Shown here: positions 25,301-30,441 of the stretch, in pieces
How the letters are laid out: each line of letters starts with the position of its first letter
Numbering within the stretch: the stretch's first letter is position 1
Source: Mactra quadrangularis
Taxonomy: Eukaryota; Mollusca; Bivalvia; Venerida; Mactridae
Reading direction: 5' to 3'
NCBI GenBank assembly: GCA_025267735.1
Contig: CM046309.1
Location: forward strand, 31,781,202 to 31,845,201
Length of the DNA stretch: 64,000 nucleotides
Notes under the pieces: model-generated
What the model was told of the DNA's origin: nothing
Seen by the model: the letters and a program-made list of their open reading frames with translations, nothing else
Databases searched by the model: none
Program-made: the position numbers and the translations under genes

Positions 25301-27421
25301 CTCTCATCGTCAGTGGAGTTGCTTGCTTAGCAACCATGCCTACAGTGTTATTAGCTAGAGATGGTAAGATATAAGAAATTTAGTAAAAACGTTTGAAATG
25401 TGACAGTTTCGTTCTTTCGATCCTTTGATCGTTCCTTCCTTTCTTTGTGCCTTCGTTGTTTGTTTCTTCGTTTGGTCATTCGTTCGTCCGTCGTACGATG
25501 GTTTGATGGCGAAACAAGGTCGGCACGATGGTGAAATCAAAATAATGTTATGATACGATGATGAAAAATCGATAATATCGTGTTTTCTTCATCTTACCAT
25601 GTTAGATTTACCATCGTACCATCATTGTTGTTTCATTATTATACCATCATATGTCAAATCGGAACACCTCTTGTATTGCTTTATTTATTCTTCTTGCGTA
25701 TTGCAAACGCACGTGACTATGTTATGACTCGCATTAATCCACAGTGTCTGGACTTACTATAAAACATACATTACTCTTTTGATATAACGTTTTCAGTTGT
25801 AATTATTTCAAATATTACTCTGCCTCTGTTTTCAGATCTACAACCGCTTACTGTAGCTTTTGCATTGATTGGTAAAGCTGGTGCCTCAATGGCTTTTGGT
25901 ATTGTATTCTTATTTACTGGTGAATTATTACCAACAGTTGTAAGAAATGCTGCCATGGGAACTTGTTCTAGTGCTGCGCGTATAGGGGCCATGTTAGCCC
26001 CTTACATCGCAAAATCCGTAAGTTGATGTTTTTTTCATTTATTTGAAAACGTAAATAGAAGATTTCTTTGCCGTACTTCAGTTGTAAATTTCTTTAACTT
26101 GTACATTTTTATTTAAATGGCATCTTAGACAGGGGCTACCTACCATATTCGTTATGGTACCATATAAGATAATTTCTAAGGTCATTCCCTTGCCTTTTTA
26201 CGTCACATATTAACATTTTCAGTCAATTCAGGTGGTCAGTAGTCTACATCACGTTCTAGATTTCTAGACTCATGCTTTTAATCTAGTACTGAGCACATAA
26301 TTCCTTGATCGATAGTTGAAAACTGTCGTACTTAATGGTGAAGTAAGTGGGATAATGGCCGTAGAAAATATTCATGTCCAAATCCTGCTAATTGAATTCA
26401 CAACCCTGGAATTCGTTGTCTGTCGCGCCAGAGACTGGTATAACCATGCAGTATATGTCTATTAAATTTCATGGACGAACACATGGAGCGAAAAAGGTAA
26501 CTAATAGATCTCTAGCAATAGTGGCTTCGAAGTGGAAGAACGAATCACCAGGATACTATAAAATAATTAACAACAAGCCTAGTTTAGAACAAGACTTATG
26601 ACAGACACATTTACTTAATTTACTTTATGGACAGTCGGTGAACAATGTTTGTAAAGCGCAATAGAATATATTTACAATAAGTTTTATGCTATGTAGGGGA
26701 CTTGAATTTGTATATTATCATGTCTTATATGACTCCACTCTGAGTCTACTAACGATAATTATTTTGTTTTATGTGTACAGGGTGAATTGATAGGAGGTAA
26801 TTTTGGTAAAATTGAACCGTTAGTTGTATTTGGTGGACTCTCCATATTAGCTGGACTATTAGTATTATTGTTACCCGAAACATTAAACCAAAGACTACCT
26901 GATACCATTAAAGAAGGAGAAGAATTTGGAAAGTATGAACTTATTTCTTTATGCACATAATTTATTCATTTATTCATATCATATGTATGACATGTTGATT
27001 CATATAAAAAGCAGGCGAGGCTAAGTGATTACGTCGTTGCTCTGGTAATCACTGCAAAGCCAACACGTTATCTATTCAAAAAGTACCTAAATTTAGTAAT
27101 ATGGCAAGAATATGGTTGAAAACAAAAATCACCTATACGCTTGTAAACTGAAGCTCTCCTGCAGTCTTGGATTCTGCACTTCCATCCTTGAATAAAGAGA
27201 CCATTGTGTCTTACTTTAACACTTTATCAAAAATCACTTAACATATCCTACTTCTTGGACGAGTCAAGGCTTCATTAAACCCGACATAACGTTCCATGTC
27301 TTGCGATATTATTCAAAGATATAACAGAGTACAATGTATTATTATCTTGTATTTTAGAAAACCACTGCCTAGAAGAGACGTCGAAGTTGAGATAGATGCA
27401 CCATTTATACCACGTGACTAA
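1211..27421 (+). CDS. SLC22-family organic ion transporter, ten exons, complete CDS
   Basis: Joining 1211-1353, 20166-20400, 20763-20866, 21452-21606, 22711-22879, 23932-24147, 25137-25363, 25836-26017, 26781-26932 and 27358-27421 gives 1647 nt, 548 residues plus TAA. All junctions are GT-AG and in phase. It is a plasma-membrane major-facilitator carrier moving small organic ions. Visible marks: N-terminus MRFDEVLEKIGTFG followed by TM1; a large first extracellular loop (about 48-131) with four cysteines (49, 87, 109, 131) and sequons at N56, N71 and N101; loop signature CSEWVYD (109-115); MFS motif GIMADMLGRKK (156-166); PESPRWL (272-278); second motif NRIGRR (385-390); GELLPTVVRN (445-454); PETLN (509-513). 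Length and motif order match SLC22. TM11 carries R465 where anion transporters have Arg and OCTs have Asp (my recollection of the family), which leans towards anion or zwitterion transport. The exact substrate cannot be told. Confidence 0.95.
1711..1760 (-). ncRNA. Minimal hammerhead ribozyme motif, Penelope-like element type
   Basis: On the - strand: stem I 5' arm TTGTTTAT (1760-1753), core CTGAGGA (1750-1744, fits CUGANGA), stem II GCC/GGC around loop TTGAAT, GAAA (1730-1727), a very short stem III AC-GTT-GT, then stem I 3' arm ATAAACAA (1718-1711), perfectly complementary to the first arm. The predicted cut falls after the T that follows stem III. A two-base-pair stem III is known from hammerheads in Penelope-like retroelements. 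The motif lies in SLC22 intron 1, antisense to the gene. Activity is not shown. Confidence 0.7.
1761..1930 (-). mobile_element. Probable Penelope-like element flank next to the hammerhead
   Basis: Sequence on the 5' side of the hammerhead (- strand) includes the perfect palindrome GATGACGTAACGTCATC (arms GATGACGT/ACGTCATC) with CRE-like TGACGT sites. No reverse transcriptase is present, so this would be a solo terminal fragment. The outer limit is a guess. Confidence 0.35.
1931..4157. other. SLC22 intron 1, no gene seen
   Basis: AT-rich intron sequence. Short ORFs (74 aa or less) show no recognisable domain and no codon signal. I see no clear repeat here. Confidence 0.5.
4158..4480. repeat. 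48-bp minisatellite, about six units
   Basis: Units start with GGTGTATGAATACAAAA and contain TTCTATCAGAGTGCA. Starts at 4273, 4321, 4369, 4417 and 4466 give a 48-49 bp period, with two more diverged units at 4158-4270. 48 is a multiple of three, so the - strand stays open for 82 codons. This reflects repeat length, not a gene. Confidence 0.9.
4868..5235. repeat. Diverged tandem repeat with GTTCACA-TGACC motif
   Basis: A motif like GTTCACACTGACC recurs near 4878, 4908, 4966, 5028, 5066, 5169 and 5217, with loosely conserved AT-rich sequence between. Units are about 40-60 bp and strongly diverged. Confidence 0.45.
5690..5790 (+). mobile_element. tRNA-derived SINE head, degenerate
   Basis: TTCAGTTGGTAGCACATCTG at 5701 resembles a tRNA A-box/D-arm, and GGGCTCGATTT near 5755 a B-box/T-arm, at tRNA-like spacing. 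The acceptor stem is not closed, so a SINE remnant is more likely than a working tRNA gene. Confidence 0.45.
5941..7383. other. SLC22 intron 1, no gene seen
   Basis: AT-rich sequence. One 68-codon ORF (6001-6207) has low complexity and no recognisable features. Nothing else supported. Confidence 0.5.
7384..7543. mobile_element. Short MITE with GGCCAGTTTCCTAAG ends
   Basis: 15-bp terminal inverted repeats: GGCCAGTTTCCTAAG (7384-7398) and CTTAGGAAACTGACC (7529-7543), one mismatch, 160 bp overall. The ends resemble those of the element at 61666-62252. No clear target duplication. Confidence 0.65.
8003..8614. mobile_element. TA-flanked MITE enclosing tandem repeats
   Basis: About 30-bp terminal inverted repeats start TGGTGGCATATTTCTGCC on the left and TGGAGGCATATTTCTGCC on the right, and continue as CAGATAACCACAC. 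Each end is flanked by TA (8001-8002, 8615-8616), which suits a Tc1/mariner-like target. The interior is mostly a tandem repeat. No ORF. Confidence 0.7.
8131..8430. repeat. About 115-bp tandem repeat inside the MITE
   Basis: Units begin at about 8131, 8247 and 8361 with GTTACGTAAYAAGAATA and are rich in AACTAGTTA and CCGCTAACTGG. Three main copies lie between the terminal inverted repeats. Confidence 0.75.
8982..9137 (+). mobile_element. SINE, 5' part (split by the LINE)
   Basis: tRNA-like head with complementary ends GCCCGCC...GGGCGGG and B-box GGGTTTGAATCCC (9029-9041). It continues as GAGCTTGTTCATGAAAT, matching the SINE at 60648. The 3' part resumes after the LINE at 12112. Confidence 0.75.
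9140..11650 (+). CDS. LINE ORF: coiled coil, SGNH-esterase-like part and reverse transcriptase
   Basis: First ATG at 9140 gives 836 residues with no internal stop; an upstream in-frame TTG at 9131 is not a likely start. Order: a coiled-coil-prone segment (about 55-165); a partial SGNH hydrolase fold with block I LILGDS (D197, S198) and block III IGGND (245-248); then from about residue 324 a reverse transcriptase with motif A FLDLRKAFD (D472), the PQGSILGPLLFLIYIND block, catalytic YADD (559-562), thumb, and a C-terminal region. The normal ORF1 end (SGNH Asp-His block) and the whole apurinic endonuclease are absent; the RT follows about 75 residues after GGND. The frame is kept across the fusion. 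This suggests a deletion joining ORF1 to ORF2 in frame, or a genuine unusual architecture. Without endonuclease it is unlikely to move by itself. Confidence 0.9.
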   Translation: MMISCCLQTLTQDRRDISKDCEYTATELILPTDTHAGTDPQSTSTNDGKDDQNICKEGYSSVMDLLTDIQRNIFELKESLSDHIKHSQMQISQIRDEMVCVKKHVTVMTADMNKTVDEISEKTQVINSNILQHAETSQKSLAEVSYSIKSLHATELCTKNAQQIKQSEKIPTTPKLPQRLESPKIEEQKRKTLILGDSILKGVNQNGLKEDIDPVSIPGGKVQNVRLNLQNRDLRRYANVIVYIGGNDVASKLPVTSTLAEIKSTVTELKDKQCNVYLCTVCPRTDVDVDELNQGIRRICQDNFSSLKLRLDSELSGQKFDIKFITPLEVKKIIDNLDIKKSTGLDNVGPKILKYCGDIIPICLASTINNSISSGVFPDKLKEASIIPIFKSGMKDLAENYRPISILPTISKIYERHIATQIHEYFKSTNIIHDNQSGFRKQHSCQTSLTRLVETWIQDIDSGKFIGTVFLDLRKAFDLVDHQILLYKLKLYHFSPKSISLFKSYLSNRKQLVKVGNFQSESMEIKSGVPQGSILGPLLFLIYINDIAYSCRDLNIDLYADDSTLFKSDSSLSEIESHLQSNLDHIMKWCKYNNMALHPIKTKCMVIGSKHKLKGGKHLTMKINENFLENVTSHKVLGVYIDDNLNWHTHIDFICKKLKSKISSLKRILYYLTDETKLLFYNAYLLPIFDYCCTVWGKYNKKYVKKVYVLQKRAAKLILNKPIRTPASDLFEQLKWLTFTDRCKYHIALLVFKTLNNMAPSYMSDIINFAKNEHYSLRSIVHNNLVMKTKPKTQYLKDSFSYYSMTVWNEIPYEIRNISNINSFKSSYKKLLCRNN
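11682..11735 (+). other. Stem-loop in LINE 3' UTR
   Basis: TATAAAGAGGCATAACTC (11682-11699) pairs with GAGTTATGCTCCTTTATA (11718-11735), 18 bp with a two-base mismatch and an 18-nt loop, starting 32 nt after the stop codon. 3' stem-loops serve as RT recognition signals in some LINEs; that role here is inference. Confidence 0.7.
12079..12111 (+). terminator. LINE polyadenylation signal and (ATT)8 tail
   Basis: AATAAA at 12079-12084 is followed three bases later by eight ATT units (12088-12111). Simple-repeat 3' ends are typical of several LINE clades and mark the exact 3' boundary. Confidence 0.85.
12112..12275 (+). mobile_element. SINE, 3' part (split by the LINE)
   Basis: CACTGGCGGAAGTATG resumes the SINE. 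The segment ends CCACGGCGTTGAATCCGAC-A-rich, the counterpart of the CGGCGTTAAACCC plus (AAAC)n tail seen at 60870-60905. Confidence 0.7.
12640..12790 (+). mobile_element. Degenerate SINE of the same family
   Basis: B-box-like GCTGGTTCGATCCTC near 12656 is followed by CATGAAATAATGTCGATTTTCC, which parallels the SINE body (CATGAAATTATTTCTACTGCC). Ends are not defined. Confidence 0.4.
13132..13651. repeat. 520-bp direct repeat, left copy
   Basis: Matches 14315-14834 at an offset of 1183 bp with one difference seen (G at 13459, T at 14642). On the - strand it carries a LINE-like 3' tail with AAGCGCTTGCGAAC and GAGCGCTATACAAATG. The near-identity means a recent duplication. Confidence 0.92.
13765..13817. 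repeat. 14-bp inverted repeat (hairpin)
   Basis: CCTGTAATAGCTAG (13765-13778) and CTAGCTATTACAGG (13804-13817) are perfectly complementary around a 25-nt loop, downstream of the LINE remnant on its own (-) strand. Confidence 0.85.
13842..13909. repeat. Two-part stem-loop
   Basis: Outer arms AGTTCAT/ATGAACT (13842-13848, 13903-13909) enclose perfect inner arms CCCATCTCAC/GTGAGATGGG (13856-13865, 13889-13898). It is unusually GC-rich for this window and sits in the 3' region of the LINE remnant. Confidence 0.8.
13959..14384 (-). pseudogene. C-terminal remnant of a non-LTR retrotransposon ORF2
   Basis: Open for 141 codons on the - strand. Residues around CTLCGDLVTNIVQHQLWFC form a C-x2-C-...-H-x4-C pattern followed by RDEF, like the zinc-knuckle tail found after many LINE reverse transcriptases. 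No RT motifs precede it, so it is a truncated remnant. Downstream on the same strand lies a 3' tail with the AGCGCT motif. Its start lies in the duplicated 520-bp block, so the N-terminus is arbitrary. Confidence 0.6.
14315..14834. repeat. 520-bp direct repeat, right copy
   Basis: Second copy of 13132-13651. The outer sequences share no target duplication, and no primer-binding site follows the left copy, so these are not LTRs. The - strand LINE remnant begins inside this copy. Confidence 0.92.
14981..15110. mobile_element. 130-bp MITE, TTCAACTGTC family, copy 1
   Basis: Ends TTCAACTGTCTGTGGC (14981-14996) and GCCACAGACAGTTAAA (15095-15110) are inverted repeats. The same ends and a shared core (AGTACAGAAAA, AATATT) recur at 45272-45398. 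Confidence 0.7.
15153..15590. mobile_element. hAT-type MITE carrying a captured repeat fragment
   Basis: Terminal inverted repeats TAGGGATGAAACGATA and, from the right, TAAGGATGAGACGATA. Flanks TTAAATAC (15145-15152) and TTTAATAC (15591-15598) match 7 of 8, as expected for an hAT 8-bp target duplication. The interior is full of TATCGATA. At 15353-15450 it carries GGACAACTCAACCC motifs typical of another element family in this window. Confidence 0.8.
15591..17878. other. SLC22 intron 1, no gene seen
   Basis: AT-rich. Short ORFs (16238-16459, 16916-17152) show no recognisable domain or splice-linked context. Nothing else supported. Confidence 0.5.
17889..17979. mobile_element. 91-bp mini foldback with 10-bp flanking repeat
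   Basis: About 25-bp imperfect inverted arms (GGCCGGAACCGTTCCGAGTC left; GACTTGGAACCGTACTGGTC right) are flanked on both sides by the identical 10-mer GTTAACCATA (17879-17888, 17980-17989), which looks like a target duplication. Confidence 0.65.
18297..19314. mobile_element. Harbinger-type MITE interrupted by a hAT-type MITE
   Basis: Ends AGGACTTTAGTCAGTTA and, from the right, GGGACTTTTGTCAGTTA. Without the 659-bp insertion plus its 8-bp duplication the element is 351 bp, close to the 359-bp copy at 36193-36551, with which it shares most of its body (TATACTCTTCAAA, CGGATTTTAC). The flanks TCA/TAA roughly fit the 3-bp TWA target of PIF/Harbinger. Confidence 0.8.
18635..19293. mobile_element. 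hAT-type MITE nested in the Harbinger-type MITE
   Basis: Terminal inverted repeats TAGGGCTATCGCGATA and, from the right, TAGGGCTGTCACGATA. It is flanked by the perfect 8-bp direct repeat AAGATAAC (18627-18634 and 19294-19301). That duplicated octamer is part of the host MITE terminus, which proves the order of insertion. The interior holds no transposase; an 86-codon ORF at 18847-19107 looks fortuitous. Confidence 0.9.
19429..19529 (+). mobile_element. Dispersed repeat in intron 1, possible SINE-like, copy 1
   Basis: Shares GACTGAACCGACTGTGATTT and CACGGTCCACTGGCTT with 23806-23904. TAGCGTAGTGGT just upstream (about 19416) resembles a Pol III A-box, which hints at a SINE. Confidence 0.6.
20166..20400 (+). 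CDS. SLC22 exon 2 (large extracellular loop)
   Basis: The acceptor TTTATTTCAG precedes 20166 and the donor GTATTA follows 20400. It encodes residues 48-126, the glycosylated loop with Cys49, Cys87 and Cys109, sequons NDT, NRT and NYT, and the family signature CSEWVYDTSVF. Confidence 0.93.
20763..20866 (+). CDS. SLC22 exon 3 (TM2 and start of MFS motif)
   Basis: Acceptor ACATTTCAG before 20763, donor GTGAGT after 20866. Encodes KNFVCGDALK, then TM2 and GIMAD. The exon boundary falls in the Met-161 codon (AT|G). Confidence 0.92.
21100..21305 (-). mobile_element. SINE, reverse orientation, in intron 3
   Basis: The reverse complement matches the SINE body at 60660-60770: TCAGTGACTGACAACTGCT, then GGAGAATAGCCGTAGAA, then ATTTCATGACGAAGCTCC. 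The 5' limit is uncertain. Confidence 0.65.
21452..21606 (+). CDS. SLC22 exon 4 (TM3-TM4)
   Basis: Acceptor ATTTCAG before 21452, donor GTACGT after 21606. It completes the MFS motif (MLGRKK) and encodes two hydrophobic spans ending ...FMTFSVY. Phase agrees with both neighbours. Confidence 0.92.
22711..22879 (+). CDS. SLC22 exon 5 (TM5-TM6)
   Basis: Acceptor CATGTTTCAG before 22711, donor GTAAGT after 22879. Encodes MEIVGPVERVWTGQ and two membrane spans. The family conserves E-x-x-x-x-x-x-R near the start of TM5. The last bases TG join G of exon 6 to give Trp-269. Confidence 0.92.
23806..23904 (+). mobile_element. Dispersed repeat in intron 5, copy 2, next to exon 6
   Basis: Matches 19429-19529 closely over CACTGAACCGACTGTGATTT and GGTCCACTGGCTTAATTCGA. 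It ends 27 bp before exon 6, so the polypyrimidine tract is squeezed against the repeat. Confidence 0.65.
23932..24147 (+). CDS. SLC22 exon 6 (PESPRWL and central cytosolic loop)
   Basis: Acceptor TTGTCTTGTAG ends at 23931, donor GTGAGT follows 24147. Encodes LIPESPRWLLSKGKHSEAT, a charged cytosolic loop, and SPVLLRRTLILSFDW. A dispersed repeat ends only 27 bp upstream of this exon. Confidence 0.92.
25137..25363 (+). CDS. SLC22 exon 7 (TM7-TM9)
   Basis: Acceptor TAATTTCAG before 25137, donor GTAAGA after 25363. Encodes MVYYGVTMNAGNLGG, a hallmark of TM7 in this family, and the second MFS motif NRIGRR. It splits the Asp-417 codon. Confidence 0.92.
25380..25650. repeat. TTCG-rich and ATACGATG-rich low-complexity tract in intron 7
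   Basis: 25408-25500 is rich in TTCGTTC/CCTTC runs. It is followed by alternating ATACGATGATG and CATCGTACCATCAT, which are mutually inverted and could fold. Family unknown. Confidence 0.45.
25836..26017 (+). CDS. SLC22 exon 8 (TM10-TM11)
   Basis: Acceptor CTGTTTTCAG before 25836, donor GTAAGT after 26017. Encodes GELLPTVVRNAAMG and TM11 CSSAARIGAMLAPY. R465 in TM11 sits at the charge-selective site of the family. Confidence 0.93.
26285..26385 (-). mobile_element. Degenerate SINE, reverse orientation, in intron 8
   Basis: GTTGAAAACTGTCGTAC, GGGATAATGGCCGTAGAAA and ATATTCATGTCC line up with the reverse complement of the SINE body seen at 60660-60750. Boundaries are uncertain. Confidence 0.5.
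26781..26932 (+). CDS. SLC22 exon 9 (TM12 and start of C-terminal tail)
   Basis: Acceptor ATGTGTACAG before 26781, donor GTATGA after 26932. Encodes GELIGGNFGKIEPLVVFGG, the last span and PETLNQRLPDTIKEGEEFG, the conserved end of the SLC22 core. Confidence 0.92.
27358..27421 (+). CDS. SLC22 exon 10 (C-terminal tail and stop)
   Basis: Acceptor TTGTATTTTAG before 27358. Encodes KKPLPRRDVEVEIDAPFIPRD, then TAA at 27419-27421. The last codons lie in the first unit of a short tandem repeat that continues into the 3' UTR. Confidence 0.88.
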
Positions 27422-27515
27422 AATATGCTGTGTTGTGTACATCACGTGACATACGTCTGTTGAATTGTGTATACTACGTGATTAAATTTTTTGTGAGTTG
27501 TGTACTTCACGAGAC
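27411..27515 (+). repeat. About 32-bp tandem repeat covering the SLC22 stop codon and 3' UTR start
   Basis: CACGTGAC at 27411 and 27443, TACGTGAT at 27475 and CACGAGAC at 27508 lie 32-33 bp apart, each preceded by a TGTGTAC/TATAC-like stretch. The first unit encodes the last residues PRD and supplies the TAA. Confidence 0.65.
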
Positions 27516-28841
27516 TATAGTCAGTTGAATAGTGTATTCATTGCACTGGAAGTATACGTTGTTGGAATCAGCACCATCGCATTTATATGACTGTAAAGAC
27601 AAGTAAACCGGGAAACACTGTTCAACAGCACTAGCTGAAAATTTTATACAATTAATAACGATGTTCTACCTTGTTAGAGACAAAGATATACTTGTATGTA
27701 ACGAATCGAACAACGAAACGAAGTTTATAAGACTGTAAAGTAGTATTTTAGGTCGCCTGTCGACGCTGTTTTCTATCAGATGCTCCTTGGCGAATTTTAC
27801 ATATGGCGCCTCTTCTCAACGACTATTTCCATCGCTAATACGTCCATCATGCTTTCCATGCATATCTTGTCTTTCTATGATATTTTCAATTAGATGGTGA
27901 ACCGATTATGTGTTCCACCTTGTGCCCATCGAATATGCGTTCATTAAGCAATCCGACGATTCTTTTTTTATGGTGCCCACAGCTTCTACATTGTATTATT
28001 CTTTCTACTTATCCACGTTCGTCGATGTTTTCCATCAGGCGTCTAGCTTTTGACTTATATGTATCGGCTTAAAAAAACCATTTGTGGTATTAACAGCATT
28101 CTTACCACAATAGAGCATTAATTAATCTACGTCTCATCTATGTGTCGGATTAGAACGAATGTTTCCCCTGTGAAAATGGCATTTCATTTTTAACCATTCC
28201 GTCCCCATGTTTATTACTTGTAAATATTAGATTCATTCCAATTACTATTTGAGGCATTATAAATCAGCATTACTGAGCAGCATTATGATATAAATTGTAA
28301 GCGAGTTATTCAATGATTTGTGCTATCTCATTGTGTTTATTTTTCAGTATTAAATCATTACATTCATGCTCGTTTCGTTCATTTCGTTTCAAATCAATGT
28401 CTATAATTTTTTTGCAAATACATTTCAAAATTCAATTATAAACGGCAATTTTTAATATATATGTATATTTCAATGTTGTATTTATAGTATTTTTTGTTAC
28501 ATCAACAATAGTTATTGGGTTAATTCGAGTCTTGTTGCCTGTTGGTCTTGTGTACACGTATGCAAGTATTATGTTATTGTTTTGAGTGAAAATATTCAGT
28601 ACATATTGGAATTTTAACTCCCAATATCATTATGCTAATATTATATTTGTGTGTGTATAGTCTAAAGATACGCATTCCTTAAAGATGCAATGTTTACTTT
28701 CTTTAAAAATTTGTTAGTTTTTACGAATTATCATTTCGTTTTAAATAAATGATATAAGTATATTAAATCATACGAAACAAAATAATTATTTCACAAATAC
28801 ATGTACCAAAAATCACATATACGAGCAAAATAGAAAACTCA
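27516..28841. other. SLC22 3' UTR and downstream flank
   Basis: No ORF. AATAAA at 28744-28749 is a possible polyadenylation signal, and ATTAAA motifs occur earlier. I cannot place the true transcript end. Confidence 0.35.
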
Positions 28842-28922
28842 GTCGTCATCAATATTCGGCCAAAGCCTTTATCAAGAAATTTTTAAGATGATAAAGGCTT
28901 CGGTCGAAATATTGACGGCGAC
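28842..28922. repeat. Long imperfect palindrome with hammerhead-like sequence
   Basis: Arms 28842-28874 (contains AATATTCGGCCAAAGCC) and 28889-28922 (contains GGCTTCGGTCGAAATATT) are inverted copies around a 14-nt loop. TGATAAAGGC..GUCGAAAU recalls a decayed hammerhead of Penelope type, but the CUGANGA core is not kept. Confidence 0.6.
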
Positions 28923-29204
28923 AGAATTTTCCATTTCCATCACGTTAAAAGCTTTCGTTTTAGAATCCGTTATCCTTGTTCTATTAAAACATTGAAAAGT
29001 GTGTTGAGCATTTATAATGATCCGCCATTTTGTCATCTAGTAACTATATATACATTTTTTTACATATATTTGTTCAACATATTTTTATATTACATTCTAA
29101 GAATAATAAATACTTTTGTCATTTTAGTCGTTCTTTTATCAGTTACGTAAATTCAATGTAAAGGGATACTTGGACGACAAATCAACAATGAAATCTTATA
29201 TATA

Positions 29205-29310
29205 GGTACAGTAAACTGGTGGTAGGACAAGCGCTTAGCGATCGAGGTTCGAACCCCACTAGGAGCACGTCTAACTTCCTTGAGCAAGAAATTTACCAAC
29301 AGTAGTTGCA
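29205..29310 (+). mobile_element. tRNA-derived SINE head
   Basis: A perfect B-box GGTTCGAACCC at 29246-29256, an A-box-like ACTGGTGGTAGGAC upstream, and the body CTTCCTTGAGCAAGAAATTTACC, which resembles the conserved core of some animal SINEs. It does not fold into a full tRNA. Confidence 0.55.
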
Positions 29311-30178
29311 CTCCCTTTAGTTTTTTATGTAAGAGGTCACTTTAAGGGGTCATCTGTTTGAATGTGATTTCAAGTTGTAAACTTGTAAAAAACATGTATA
29401 TAGAATGAGACTTTGAAACGCACTTTAGTCACTCAGATGTGTTTGTACCAGAATTAGAATCTGAAGATATGGTTTTCATACTGGTCAGAGGCAAGATCCT
29501 ATCCGTCTTTGACTTTTGAAATTTACATGTATGTCGATTTATTTAGAGTGGTTGAAATTGACTCTCTGTAAAAAGGAAAATATGATTAGCAGATGAGATA
29601 AATAGCTGACAAATAAACTTTATGTTAAATGTATATGTGCTTATGATATAAGCGCTGATAAAAGAATTCGATTCGAAAGCGTAATGGTTTATGCAGTAAG
29701 TTAGAATTCAGACCTAAAGTGCAAAGTACGGTCATCATTGATAGTTTGATGATTTAGCTCACAGACGCTTGACATTCTGTATCGCAGTTTCAAATATCCC
29801 TTAATTTCTATTATTATATTAAGAAGGATGAAATTTTCAAACTACGGTGCAGAATGTCAAGCTCCTGTGTTTTGGTCTACCAACTAATTGTATTGTAAGA
29901 AGTTTAAGTCTTTAACCACTTCTAAACACATACCCGTGCCAATGGTTGACAATTGTTCTGTTTAAATTAGTTGTAGGAGGGAACATCTGTGATACTCTTG
30001 ATTTATAATCAGGCACGTTATCGACGGAGCCTGGAATAGGCAGTGAATCTGACATAGTTTAGAAAATCATCACTATATCTTTATATTGACTTTATAGTAA
30101 ACACATGATGTCGTAAAGTGTACTGTAACCAATAGACATACCCAGTAAAACCAACAATATATCTTTAATTTGTTCTTT
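29311..30178. other. Intergenic, SLC22 to actin, no gene seen
   Basis: AT-rich. A weak reverse match to the SINE family (TTGTAGGAGGGA near 29970) is possible. Nothing else supported. Confidence 0.45.
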
Positions 30179-30184
30179 TTTATT
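30179..30184 (-). terminator. Probable actin polyadenylation signal
   Basis: TTTATT on the + strand is AATAAA on the - strand, 258 bp after the actin stop codon, a plausible 3' UTR length. Confidence 0.5.
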
Positions 30185-30441
30185 CACAGCTAACAAACAT
30201 GATATATTAGAAATGAATCACGAAAATATACAATAAATATATATATATAATGCTTATATACAGTTACATGAATGTTCAAAATGTATAATTTTTTATCGAA
30301 AGACATTGGAAAATGATCAAATTGTCATGTGAATGACAATACATTGAAATTCCCGTAAATTAAAATAATACATTCCCAGGAAAATATAAATAAAGTCTAT
30401 TGCACAGATCTTTTTTGTTCAAATTTTCTAAAAACAAAACT

